Shown here piece by piece: positions 1 to 8,205 of a stretch of 38,753 bases of DNA. Each line of letters begins with the position of its first letter. Within the stretch, counting starts at the first letter, position 1. The translations under genes and the position numbers were made by a program. The DNA is from Brachionus koreanus (Eukaryota > Rotifera > Eurotatoria > Ploima > Brachionidae), in the NCBI GenBank assembly GCA_016987375.1, contig PJRA01000428.1, positions 283,242 to 321,994 on the forward strand, given 5' to 3'. The notes under the pieces are model-generated. The model was not told where the DNA came from. It saw nothing but the letters and a program-made list of their open reading frames with translations, and did not search any database.

Positions 1-16
1 TTCGTCCTGACTTTAC

Positions 17-298
17 CTTAGAAAAATCTGGATGATGGTCTGGATCCCATTGAAGTACAATTTCAGGTTTATTTTTTTTAGATAGATCATTTGAGTTAGA
101 AGCAACTGAATTTTTCGAAATAATTCGAAATAGCAAATTAGAATAATTTTTAAATTGCGAAAAGTGATAGAAAAATTTAAGTAGTCTTTCTTCGTTTAAA
201 AAAATATCATTTTTATCATTCAAATATACAAGTATATACTGGTAAATATTGTTAAAAATAAAGTGAACAACTTTTGTATGAAAGGGCATGTATTGTGG
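17..298 (-). CDS. Internal exon of an unidentified gene (94 codons, phase 0 at both ends)
   Basis: An open frame runs from a 3' splice site (TTTTCTGCAAAATTAG, exon from 298) to a consensus donor (AAG|GTAAAG at 17/16). It is exactly 94 codons with no stop. The peptide starts PQYMPFHTKVV, has a hydrophobic and aromatic stretch (HFIFNNIYQYILVYL), then a polar Ser/Asn/Lys linker, and ends near WDPDHHPDFSK. Both ends are phase 0, so the exon is symmetric and could be skipped without a frameshift. The rest of the gene lies off the left edge and possibly upstream of 300, where I could not recognise another exon. I do not recognise the family. The frame, the splice sites and the non-repetitive residues are seen; that the exon is real is inference. 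Confidence 0.55.
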
Positions 299-600
299 CT
301 AATTTTGCAGAAAAGAACAGTGCTTTATATGCATTAAACCTTTAACAGATAATAAACAAAACCGGATTTTATTTACAATAAAATATTAATGTAATGTCTT
401 GGACTCAAATTTTGGCAAAATTTTTCTATTCATTAAATTTCTAAATATAATTGCCAATTTTACCAATTCAATTGAAAGCCTGAAAATTTGAAAAAAATAA
501 AGCCCAAATTGCAAAAGGATTTATTTATTAAAAAAATCAAGAAAAGAAAAAATAATGTTGGTTTAATTTTAGAATATTAAATAAAGTAACCTTTAATGAG
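299..600. other. AT-rich stretch without recognised gene
   Basis: This is the region between the left-edge exon and the Tc1 fragment. It may be intron of the left-edge gene, since on the minus strand it lies just upstream of that exon's acceptor. I see no convincing further exon. Confidence 0.4.
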
Positions 601-729
601 CATTTAAAAGAGTTTTTACTCAAAGATTGGTTAAAGATTCCGAGTGAATACGTACAAAAGTAGATTGAATCTATGCCAAAAAGAACTTTGGCTTTATATA
701 AGGCCAAAGACGATCATTTCGAATATTAA
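601..729 (+). pseudogene. Tc1-like transposase C-terminus, degenerate
   Basis: Plus-strand translation gives HLKEFLLKDWLKIPSEYVQK, a TAG stop at 661-663, then IESMPKRTLALYKAKDDHFEY and a normal stop. Tc1-family transposases typically end with a W..IP.EY...L..SMP.R...VI.AKG..T.Y pattern, and this follows it residue by residue. Only the last ~43 codons survive, with an internal stop, so it is a dead fragment of a DNA transposon. An imperfect palindrome at 687-710 (CTTTGGC...GCCAAAG) lies inside it and is explained by the coding sequence. Confidence 0.75.
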
Positions 730-1154
730 AATTCAAAAATTTTCTAAACTTTTGAATAGGTTTTTTTCTTCTCAAATTAATTTATCCATTTTTTCTATTT
801 GGTTTTATGTATATAGATAGATGATAAATAAAAATATGTTCCCTATTACACTCCTTTTGTGGTAGTTATACTTTTGAAATATTTGGTGAAAATTTTTATC
901 AATTTAAATATCTAAATTTTAAAGAAAATTTAATTTCATATTATCTAACATCAGCCATAAAAACTGAATGTTAAGTGCTTAACTAAAGATACTTAAGAAG
1001 CAATTACAGTTTTTAATTAAAATAAGTTAATGTAAAAATTTATTTAATAAAAAAATTCAAAAACAAATTACATTTAAATATAAAACATTATCAAATATAC
1101 AATATTTAATGAATTAATAAAAAATTAATTTTTATAAATGCATCTTGCATCATT

Positions 1155-1434
1155 CTATTTACCATAAATACTGTATAGATTAAATTTTCGAAAATGATAG
1201 TCATCAGCATCTCTCTTAATCAATGAAATTTCGTTACAATCGATCAATTCATTCACGTTCGAATCTCTGTTTTCTTCAAAAACTAAAGTATTATGGCATT
1301 TTTGAGATTTATTTAGTATTGGATCTTAAGTTTATTTTAATACTCTTTAGTTTTAAATTTTATTTAAATTTCTTACTTGCTAAGCCGTATCGAGCCAAAG
1401 CCAAAATTATCATCCACAAGAAAGAGAGCTTCAT
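1155..1434 (-). CDS. Neuropeptide-like precursor B, FNLYSIY-amide (two exons, 61 aa)
   Basis: Exon 1 is 1434-1377, a 94-nt GT-AG intron is 1376-1283 (donor GTAAGA), and exon 2 is 1282-1155. The joined protein starts with a 19-residue signal peptide (MKLSFLWMIILALARYGLA). A short propeptide with one Cys (35) follows, then a Lys-Arg cleavage site (42-43), then DADDYHFRKFNLYSIY, Gly, Lys and stop. Carboxypeptidase trimming of Lys and use of Gly as amide donor would give a 16-residue C-terminally amidated peptide; an internal Arg-Lys (51-52) could also release FNLYSIY-amide. The phase-1 intron just after the signal peptide, the peptide length and the C-terminal motif match the neighbouring gene at 1673-1976. 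A single peptide per precursor is hormone-like. Splice sites and frame are seen; secretion, cleavage and amidation follow known prohormone rules; the role is inference. Not recognised as a named family. Confidence 0.75.
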
Positions 1435-1460
1435 TTTCTTAACAAAATATAAAAATTTCA

Positions 1461-1471
1461 ATATTTTTATA
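1461..1471 (-). promoter_or_regulatory. TATA-like element upstream of precursor B
   Basis: TATAAAAATAT on the minus strand lies about 27-37 nt before the start codon at 1434. An alternative reading is that a 3' splice site (TTTTGTTAAG) ends 3 nt before that ATG, in which case this AT-rich run is part of a 5'-UTR intron or outron. The sequence does not decide between them. Confidence 0.3.
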
Positions 1472-1605
1472 GCTTTTATTTAACTATTTCTAAAGCTATT
1501 CAAATCTCGATTTAAAAAATCTTGTTGCTTTGATGGATTTTCTCTAAACAAAACAAAAAATTATTAATAAAAATCAAAAGGATTTTTTTAACCAAGCCTT
1601 TTTTA

Positions 1606-1650
1606 AAAATTTATTTATAAATTATAAAAAAATTACATTTAATATTTCAA
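1606..1650 (-). promoter_or_regulatory. 3' UTR with AATAAA, duplicated with the gene
   Basis: Downstream of precursor A the minus strand has a TTAAATGTAATTT core followed by AAATAAATTTTTA. The same two pieces in the same order occur downstream of precursor B at about 1030-1080. This suggests that the tandem duplication included the 3' UTR and polyadenylation signal. The alignment was made by eye in AT-rich sequence. Confidence 0.4.
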
Positions 1651-1672
1651 AAAGTTATAAAAAAAATAGTCT

Positions 1673-1976
1673 TCATCCATAAACACTGTACAAATTAAAA
1701 AGGGTTATCGTATAAGGATCAACATATCTTTTTTTAATGGTTTTCCCGGCCACTTCAATATTAATCTGTTTATTGATTAACTTGTCTTTGGAAAAAATTT
1801 TCTGAGCAGGTAGTCCAAAAGTCATTTTAGATCTGTCTGAAGCAATAAAGTCTTTCTCAGAAGCACGACCTTTACATTCAATTGATTAATAATAAATAAG
1901 CTCTTTAAAAATCGATGCTACTTGCAGAGCCAAAGATTAAAAGTGAAAACAAGATAAAGAATATAAAAAGCTTCAT
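1673..1976 (-). CDS. Neuropeptide-like precursor A, FNLYSVY-amide (two exons, 83 aa)
   Basis: Exon 1 is 1976-1922, a 52-nt GT-AG intron is 1921-1870, and exon 2 is 1869-1673. Without splicing the frame stops after 23 codons; with it the frame stays open to a TGA. The product has an 18-residue hydrophobic signal peptide (MKLFIFFILFSLLIFGSA), a basic propeptide of about 45 residues, a Lys-Lys-Arg site (64-66), then YVDPYTITLFNLYSVY and a C-terminal Gly (83). Convertase cleavage and amidation through that Gly would yield a 16-mer amide. It shares with precursor B the MKL start, the phase-1 intron after the signal peptide, the 16-residue mature length, Asp3, Tyr5 and the FNLYS(I/V)Y-Gly end, while the propeptides differ. 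That pattern of a conserved mature end and a diverged spacer is typical of paralogous peptide hormones. It sits about 170 nt downstream of a receptor gene on the same strand. Confidence 0.78.
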
Positions 1977-2010
1977 TTTGATACAAGGAAAATTGAAATT
2001 GAACTGGAAA

Positions 2011-2018
2011 TATTTATA
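2011..2018 (-). promoter_or_regulatory. TATAAATA upstream of precursor A
   Basis: TATAAATA lies 35-42 nt before the start codon at 1976, a spacing similar to that at precursor B. It runs into TTTCCAG, a possible 3' splice site, and a donor-like GTAAGT lies at 2085-2080, so an alternative is a short 5'-UTR intron of about 80 nt. Either reading is plausible. Confidence 0.3.
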
Positions 2019-2148
2019 CATATAGGATTAGTGAGACCATAAGCCAAAAATAACTTTGATTTGCAAATTGTAATAAACTACTTACCACAGGGGATACATA
2101 TTTTCAATTTTTTTTCAAGCGTTTTGAATTTTAAAAATTTCAAAGCAT

Positions 2149-3117
2149 CTATATTTTTCTCGAGGAGGTCCATTCAATGTTATATTTAAAAATTTGAATT
2201 TTTGATTTCCATTTTATCAATGAATAAAGCTCATTTCTAAAAGCGACATTAAAAAAAATATTGAAAAAGAAAATTAAACTAAAGTAAAAATAAGAAATGG
2301 CATTACAAATCAAATGAAATTTGTAAGTACCGATTTCGCTTGATGAATGCTGAGGTTTGTAAGAGAAACTGGTTAACACATAAGTTACAGCTAGAGGAAA
2401 ATTTAAAACGAGAAATGACGAATTAATTAAGCAAAGACCAAATGCAAATTGAATTTCCCTTTTTAGTCGTGTTTTACCACATACTTTTCTCTTTGATTCA
2501 ATCAATTTTTTTATCATTAAAATGTTAAGCGAAGTTATGATGACAAATGGAATCATGACTCGCAATAATGCTGAGGAAATGTTGGATATTAAGTCATTTA
2601 TTCGACTAATTTTGCAAGTTTTAATAATTTTTGTTTGATTCAATTCAACAATTAATTGCTCTTTTTTCAGATACTTAAAGCTACTTGGTAGATTTAGACA
2701 CATAATCGAGAATAAAATACAAATAATAGTTGTATTGATTAACATTCTTTTTCTAAGTAAAAATAAAATTTTATTTGCTGGATTATTTATTTCAAAATAT
2801 TTGATAAATGTAAGAAGAACTTGTATGTAGATAGGAAATTGCTGGCTCATTCTGCCAAAATATCGAAAAAGATAGCAAGACGTATTTGAATAAACACTTA
2901 AATCAATGTCAATAAGTCTCAAGTATTTGTAGAAAATATAGTTCCATATTAAAGCGATTGTATTTAAGGATGCAATAATTGATGAGATATATCCATAATT
3001 TGTATGACGAAATCTCTTTCGTAGAAAAATTATTATTGTCAAAATGTTGAGAATTGATCCGATGGGAACAATAATAACACTGCAGTAAAAATAAATCTGT
3101 TTTATAAAACATGCCAT
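2149..3117 (-). CDS. Rhodopsin-like (class A) orphan G-protein-coupled receptor
   Basis: A 322-residue intron-free ORF with seven hydrophobic segments at about 8-33, 43-64, 88-108, 127-147, 184-204, 224-250 and 268-293. Helix 1 has the expected Asn (GSILNILTIIIF). Cys81 at the top of helix 3 and Cys168 in loop 2 can form the family disulfide. Helix 5 has Pro190 and helix 6 has N-F-P (239-241). The helix 3 DRY motif is replaced by F-E-I (108-110), and the helix 7 NPxxY is degraded to N-I-F-F-N followed by a basic helix 8. N-terminus (about 8 residues) and C-tail are short. This fits a fast-evolving peptide or chemosensory receptor of class A. The ligand is unknown. Because two amidated-peptide genes follow on the same strand, a ligand-receptor pair is a testable idea, not a conclusion. 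An AAAG acceptor-like site ends 2 nt before the ATG. Confidence 0.75.
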   Translation of the reverse strand: MACFIKQIYFYCSVIIVPIGSILNILTIIIFLRKRFRHTNYGYISSIIASLNTIALIWNYIFYKYLRLIDIDLSVYSNTSCYLFRYFGRMSQQFPIYIQVLLTFIKYFEINNPANKILFLLRKRMLINTTIICILFSIMCLNLPSSFKYLKKEQLIVELNQTKIIKTCKISRINDLISNISSALLRVMIPFVIITSLNILMIKKLIESKRKVCGKTRLKREIQFAFGLCLINSSFLVLNFPLAVTYVLTSFSYKPQHSSSEIGTYKFHLICNAISYFYFSLIFFFNIFFNVAFRNELYSLIKWKSKIQIFKYNIEWTSSRKI

Positions 3118-4089
3118 ATCTTTAAACCAGAAATAAAATAAAATGGCAAATATATGGACTGCCCTCTAGGCTTATAAGTTTAAATTTTAGTAGTTTTTAA
3201 TTTTAGTTGTTTTTTAAAACCTAATTTTATTTAAATTAATGAAATGATAAGTAAATATTTCAAATAATATTTTTAATTTTTTTTTTCTCAAAAAAATGAA
3301 AATTTAACTTTCTAATTACAGGTTTATTCGTAAAAAACATGTTTTTAATATCTTTAATTTTTTTTTAATCAAATTTAAGATGAAATGTGAACCATAAATC
3401 GATATTCAAACATGTAATGAACGCATTTTTAAAAATCAAAATTTGTTCATCTTTTACACTATTTTGGATTCATGCCAATTAGAAATTAATTAAACAGGCA
3501 GTTTCTGCTTTTCTGAAATTTAATTTATGTTTTTAATTAAACTGTTTATCTAAAAATACAAATTAATTTATTTAATCAAAATTTAAAAAGATATATTATA
3601 TATTATAAAATAAATAGAATTGAATGTTCTTTAAATAAGATATCTAACTAGTTGTTTGTTAAATTCTAAAAAATTTTATAAAATAAAAATTTTGGAATTT
3701 TGGTACTGTAACATCATTTTTGGAAAAAAGTCCTATCAGAAAAAGAAGTAACTCGTGAGTCATCTTTAAAGAGTATTTATGAGTATAAATAACAAAGTAT
3801 TAGACACCAATTATTATAACTGGTTTAACAACCAATAAGACATATTTGACTTTGTCTTACCATCGAAAAGTAAATTCAATAATAAAATGTCGGATATATT
3901 TCAGCACTTTTTTCTTAATTCATGAATTATTTCCTGAAGGAAGACTTATGTCTTAAATTTGAGTTGTACACCAAAAGAATCAGCAACAATATGATATAAT
4001 TATTATGGAATTCACCAAAGAACTTCAGAATTTTGGTTTGAACTATAAAATTTTTTTTTCTTTTGGTTTATTAATAATTTTAATTTATT
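3118..4089. other. AT-rich intergenic DNA with one dispersed repeat
   Basis: No gene is recognised. It contains the dispersed repeat at 3604-3726. A short minus-strand frame (about 3945-3860, including HELRKKVLKYIRHFIIEF) looks coding-like but matches nothing I can name. Confidence 0.4.
3604..3726 (+). repeat. Dispersed repeat, copy 1
   Basis: This segment aligns by eye along its length, with point changes and small indels, to 25073-25196. The longest shared run is TTGTTTGTTAAATTCTAAAA, and the copies share an end near TTTTGG(T)(A/T)CTGTAA(C/T)ATCAT...TTGGAAAAA. The second copy lies shortly before a mariner fragment. I could not place it in a named repeat family. Confidence 0.5.
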
Positions 4090-4860
4090 TTTTTTATTAA
4101 AAATATAATTTAGGGGGGTCCACAGGTTTGTCTGAATGGCTTACACCTTCGTTTAACCCAATTGACCCAATTGTTACGTAAAGATTGAGTACAAAATTAT
4201 AAATATGTAAAAGAAGGAAAAAAGTAATAACTTAATTTATGTACAATTTGTGAGTGTGAAGAATTTATCAATAGGTGTTTCAAATCTTTTGGTTTGGTTT
4301 GCTTGTCGTGTCAACATATACGCGTGAATCAAATCTTTGCTATCAAATCTTGTTTGGATTTGTTTGTTACGAATTTAACAAATAAGCTGTTTGATCTATG
4401 TTCAATTGATCTATGTATTGATTTAATTGAGGTTTGATTGAAAAATATTTAATTATTTTTAACAATTTATTTTGGATTTTTTGGAGGGATGTTTTTATTC
4501 TTGATGTTCGGATACTTATTATGATAAAGTAGTAATCGAATAGCGATCTTATCAATTATTTGTATAGCGTTAAGTTCAACTTGATTGAGTTTGACCATTT
4601 AAAGCTTTTTATTTTTCTAATAAGGTTAGTTTTGTTTTCCAGGTGTTCTAAATGCGGCTTAAACGATAGTTTTTGGTCAAGCTTGATACCGAGGAAGATG
4701 GGGTCCGGTTCAAGTGGAATATATGGTTTTCGACTTTCAAGATGAGCTTGTATTTGGCAAAATTTTTCTTTCACCTGCAGTTGTGAACGTAGTGTGACAC
4801 GTTTTGGATTTGTTGATGGTAAAGCCCCATTTGTAAGCCTAAATTAGCCTAAATTGCTTG
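4090..4860 (-). mobile_element. Non-LTR retrotransposon 3' end (RT thumb region and tail), decayed
   Basis: Minus-strand frames interrupted by a frameshift near 4775 and a stop near 4556 read KWGFTINKSKTCHTTF, then FLGIKLDQKLSFKPHLEHLE, NKTNLIRKIKSFKWSN, LTLYK, LIRSLFDYYF and KIQNKLLKIIKYF. This is the order found after the catalytic palm in Jockey/CR1-type reverse transcriptases (W-G-x-x-I-N-x-x-K-T, then F-L-G-I-x-L-D, then LYKxLIRSxxDYxF). Downstream is an apparent 3' UTR ending in GTGGACCCCCCTAAATTAT and an AT tail. The upstream catalytic domains are absent, so it is a 5'-truncated, inactive copy. Confidence 0.75.
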
Positions 4861-5389
4861 TTAGATCCTTAATAAAATTAAAAAATAAATAAAATTTCAA
4901 AATTTAAAAAAAATATTTGTTTTCTTTTAAAAAACTATTTTGTTTAAAAATTTAAATTTTTTTTTAATATTCTTTTATAACTTAAATCGAAGACTGTTTT
5001 ATTAGTTTTAAGTTAGAATCATTTTCTTCATCGAAATTAACTCAATAAAGAATTGTGTAGCCAAAATCTTTAGAAAAACAATTTTTTTTTGTTTTATTTT
5101 TGTTTACTTTAAGTTTTTTGGATTTATTTTTATTTTTAATAATAAAAAAAATTTTATGATGCGTAAAAATTTATCTACATTAAATAAACTAAATTTTGTT
5201 TTTAATATAATTATTATGATTTGCTGTATGTTTAGGCACAAGATTTTCATAATAAATTCGATTTCAATATTTGTATAGAAACGATATTTTTTTAAATATT
5301 TTTCATAATTCGAACTCTAATTAAAACGAACTCGCTCACTCATAGACTAGCAAGTTTCTATTTTCCTTACTAAGAATAATTTTCAAATC
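4861..5389. other. AT-rich intergenic DNA upstream of the membrane protein gene
   Basis: Very T- and A-rich, with no ORF or repeat that I can name. The last ~100 bases are somewhat more mixed and probably hold the 5' UTR and promoter of the gene at 5401. Confidence 0.4.
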
Positions 5390-5404
5390 ATGGAAAAACA
5401 ATGA
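5390..5404 (+). promoter_or_regulatory. Four-codon upstream ORF overlapping the main start
   Basis: ATG GAA AAA CAA TGA (5390-5404) precedes the membrane-protein gene. Its stop overlaps the main ATG at 5401 as ATGA. If translated it would require leaky scanning or reinitiation to reach the main start, so it could reduce expression. If the mRNA starts after 5390 it is irrelevant. Confidence 0.35.
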
Positions 5405-6696
5405 GACCAAAATTGCTTTATTTTGTCTTTTTTTTCTTATTTAGCTCAGTTCGGTGTGCGACTAGCAAGAAAAAATACGAGCAACAATTAAAACATGCTA
5501 AGCCAAATTATAAGACAAAATGTAGCGATTACTTTAGTGAGTTTAATCCACATATTGAAAAACGCCTTTTAATACCGAGCTCCGTACAAGTTTCGTCTGT
5601 TTCGGTGCTAGCTGAAATCTTCAATATTTTCGGTCAGCAATGTTCACAAAATGGGAGTTTTGGGCAAATAAATGATTCGTTAATTGAAATAAATTGGAAG
5701 TACCAATTTTTTGAATCACCTCACTGCATTAGAGTTGACATAGACCTGGGCAATATTACCAAATTTAGAAATAATCTCAACTACACATTCTATATGTTCA
5801 GCTATAGAGAACTAGGCAAAGCTAATATTTTTTTAAAGCGAAATCCCATTGTCGACCAAGTGAATACTCTTGTCATAAATCGAGTTCATCTCAGGCCGTA
5901 TATAGTCTGTGTTTCGTTTTACAAACAGAATCCACTATTCTTAGAAAATTCCACTGAGTGTGCTCGAATGAAAAAAGCAATGCTTGAAGATGAGCGTGTT
6001 CACGATGCCGAGTTGTGTGTCGATATCGACACGCCAACTCATTTTTTAAGTGCAATTAACTCAGATGTTCACGGAATTGATGGAATCGATCGTGAACTAG
6101 TAATGGTTATTTTTATACTAGTTCTATTAGGTCTAGTTTTGATCGTTATCACAATAGCGCATTATTTTATAAAAAAACCTAGGAAGAATTACTTTGAATC
6201 AATTCCAAATTATTTAAGCAAAAAATCTCAGTCTAATAGTTGCAACCATTCGGCACTTGCAAGCAACGTTGGCTCCCATAATTCACTTATAATTAGAGAA
6301 AAAAATCACAATCCAGCAATTACGGTCACAGATTATACTAAAAGTAGTAATTCACATGAAGAACCAAATGAGATAGATCCTTTATTGAATAGATCGAATC
6401 CGGTGAAAAGTGATTTGAAAAAAGTAGAGTTCACAATTGGGGAAACAATTCCAGAAGAGTCTTTAAATGATAGCCAAGTAAAAATATGCGAAAAGAAATT
6501 TATTAAAAGCTTGGATCCAGAAGAAAATGAGGAATGCATAAAAACTATTTCACATTTATTAGACGATAAGCCTTGGTCTTCATCTCAAGCTCAATTTGAT
6601 CCAAATAGAAGGCAATCAAAGTCAAGTTACTTTAATCAAAATGCAAATACCAGCAATCAGACAAACAATCGTGTTCATTTTGCTTTGGATAATTAA
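5401..6696 (+). CDS. Type I single-pass membrane protein with six extracellular Cys
   Basis: This 431-residue ORF starts with a signal peptide (1-19, ending SSVRC-A). The ectodomain (about 20-231) has exactly six cysteines (41, 81, 109, 170, 187, 206), enough for three disulfides, and sequons at NGS, NDS, NIT, NYT and NST. Residues about 90-180 alternate like beta strands, with a Trp in an early strand (EINWKYQ) and LRPYIVCVSFY near the end, reminiscent of a fibronectin type III fold. A 24-residue hydrophobic helix (about 233-257) is followed by a basic stop-transfer (KKPRKN) and a polar 170-residue cytoplasmic tail rich in Ser and Asn with acidic patches. It is probably a cell-surface receptor or adhesion molecule. 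I do not recognise an ortholog. No intron is needed. The topology is clear; the FN3 assignment is tentative. Confidence 0.75.
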   Translation: MRPKLLYFVFFFLFSSVRCATSKKKYEQQLKHAKPNYKTKCSDYFSEFNPHIEKRLLIPSSVQVSSVSVLAEIFNIFGQQCSQNGSFGQINDSLIEINWKYQFFESPHCIRVDIDLGNITKFRNNLNYTFYMFSYRELGKANIFLKRNPIVDQVNTLVINRVHLRPYIVCVSFYKQNPLFLENSTECARMKKAMLEDERVHDAELCVDIDTPTHFLSAINSDVHGIDGIDRELVMVIFILVLLGLVLIVITIAHYFIKKPRKNYFESIPNYLSKKSQSNSCNHSALASNVGSHNSLIIREKNHNPAITVTDYTKSSNSHEEPNEIDPLLNRSNPVKSDLKKVEFTIGETIPEESLNDSQVKICEKKFIKSLDPEENEECIKTISHLLDDKPWSSSQAQFDPNRRQSKSSYFNQNANTSNQTNNRVHFALDN

Positions 6697-7876
6697 TTAT
6701 GAAAATAAAATTGAGCCTAATTTTTCAATTATTTATAATTATAATTATTTTTTCCAATAGTCCTGGCTAAAAGAATAGAACTTTTTGTAAAAAGACAAAA
6801 TTTCAATAATTTTTTCGATTCAGTTTGCTTTTCCAGATAATTATTAAATTTTTTGTAAAATAGAAAAAAATCATTTAATAAAAAAATGATTCATGATTCG
6901 TTTGTAAAGTCTTAAAGTGTTCATATTATTTTTCTTTGAATTTATTTTCTTAATATTTTCAAATTTGTTTTTAGATCATCATGAAATGAAAAAAGACATA
7001 TTTTGATTAAAAAAAGGTCTCTTTCTATAATCATTACCCACTTGACACATTCTTACAGATATTTTGGTTACGTCTTTAAAGTTTTTTTTAAAGATTTTTG
7101 GTTGAATTTCGAACATAATTTCCACATTCAACGAAAAAACAGCTTAAAATTCTTTTAATAAACAATAAAAATACTATGAATATTTCTAATAAGATGCTAC
7201 AAAATATCGACAAAAACATCCAATTGTAAATTAGAATTTAATAATGGATAAATGTGTCATGAATCAAATAATTTTTTTTTAACTTAAATTTTATTATTAA
7301 ATCATTTTAAAATACACCGATACATTAAATTAATTGAAAATACAAAATTTGGAAAAAAAAAAAAAAAACTACATTATGTCTTTTTACTGATTATTTAGAA
7401 AATTTAGCTCACTTACATGTTGACTAGTATTTTTCACTTTAGCAATCTTTTTTTTTGTGATTTTCCAAGAGAATCACAAAAATAGAGCTAAGATAGAAAA
7501 TTATTATTTTTTTCTCAATTCATGTATCTATCAAATTTTCACCTTTAAAATTATATTTTGTACTCCGCCATCAAAACAGCCAAAATTAACTTTTGACGGT
7601 CTAGTAGCCATAAAAATGGTACACAGCATTAAATAGGGAAAATTTCTTCATGGAGTTTATAAATTTTTATAAATATTTTAAAATTTTTTAAAGGATTCAA
7701 TCTTTAAATATCTTTTATAAGTATATTATATATATATAGCAAATTAAAAATTTAAAAATCTATAAATTTTCAACAAAATGTTTAGAAAATTTATTGAATA
7801 TTTATAGATCTATTAAAATTCAACAATTTGTCCGAAAAAAATAGTTAACTGGATAATGAATACAATCCTTAACTCC
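6697..7876. other. AT-rich intergenic DNA
   Basis: No gene is recognised. It includes a run of about 20 A near 7350-7368. A motif TTTTGACGG at about 7593-7601 also occurs in the foldback element that follows, so a partial relative of that element may start near 7560. Confidence 0.4.
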
Positions 7877-8205
7877 TTAACGGTCTCAATTTCAAACCAA
7901 AAAAATACGGCCAACTAGAATATCAGCTATATTTGTTAAAATGAAATATTTTTGATTGAAATTTTCAAAATTATCATTTTTCAAAACAAAATGCCTTAAT
8001 TTTTCTAGTCAAAAAAGATTTTTTGTTAAAAAAATTTTCAAAAAAATTTTTGAAATTTTATTTTTTTTCAAATTTTTAATTGTAAATATTTAATTAATTA
8101 ATTATAAATTTTAAAATCTTTATTTCGGAAATAAATTTAGACCGTTTGGTAAGCCGGCAAAATAGTTGGCCGTATTTTTTGACGGCCAAAATTTGAGACC
8201 GTTTA
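7877..8205. mobile_element. Foldback / MITE-like element with ~40-bp inverted ends
   Basis: The left arm 7877-7917 (TTAACGGTCTCAATTTCAAA to ATACGGCCAACTA) is the imperfect reverse complement of 8163-8205 (TAGTTGGCCGTATTTTTTGA to TTTGAGACCGTTTA). The match covers most of about 40 nt and includes GC-rich words that are rare in this AT-rich DNA. The 245-nt interior has no ORF. Non-autonomous DNA transposons and foldback elements look like this. The relevant superfamily and target-site duplication are not evident; TTAA at the left edge against TTTA at the right is suggestive but imperfect. More CCGTCT- and GACCG-rich words continue to about 8285. Confidence 0.6.

Noticed and set aside
687..710. 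24-bp imperfect palindrome as a regulatory site
   Set aside because: It lies inside the Tc1 transposase remnant and its bases encode the expected C-terminal residues.
1223..1483. 86-codon plus-strand ORF
   Set aside because: It is the antisense shadow of precursor B and its intron; the minus-strand spliced gene explains the sequence.
1155..1976. Peptide genes as NPY/NPF family members because of an N-L...Y-Gly resemblance
   Set aside because: They lack the R-x-R-F/Y end, the conserved NPY intron position in the C-terminal Arg codon and the N-terminal Pro/Tyr pattern. The resemblance is superficial.
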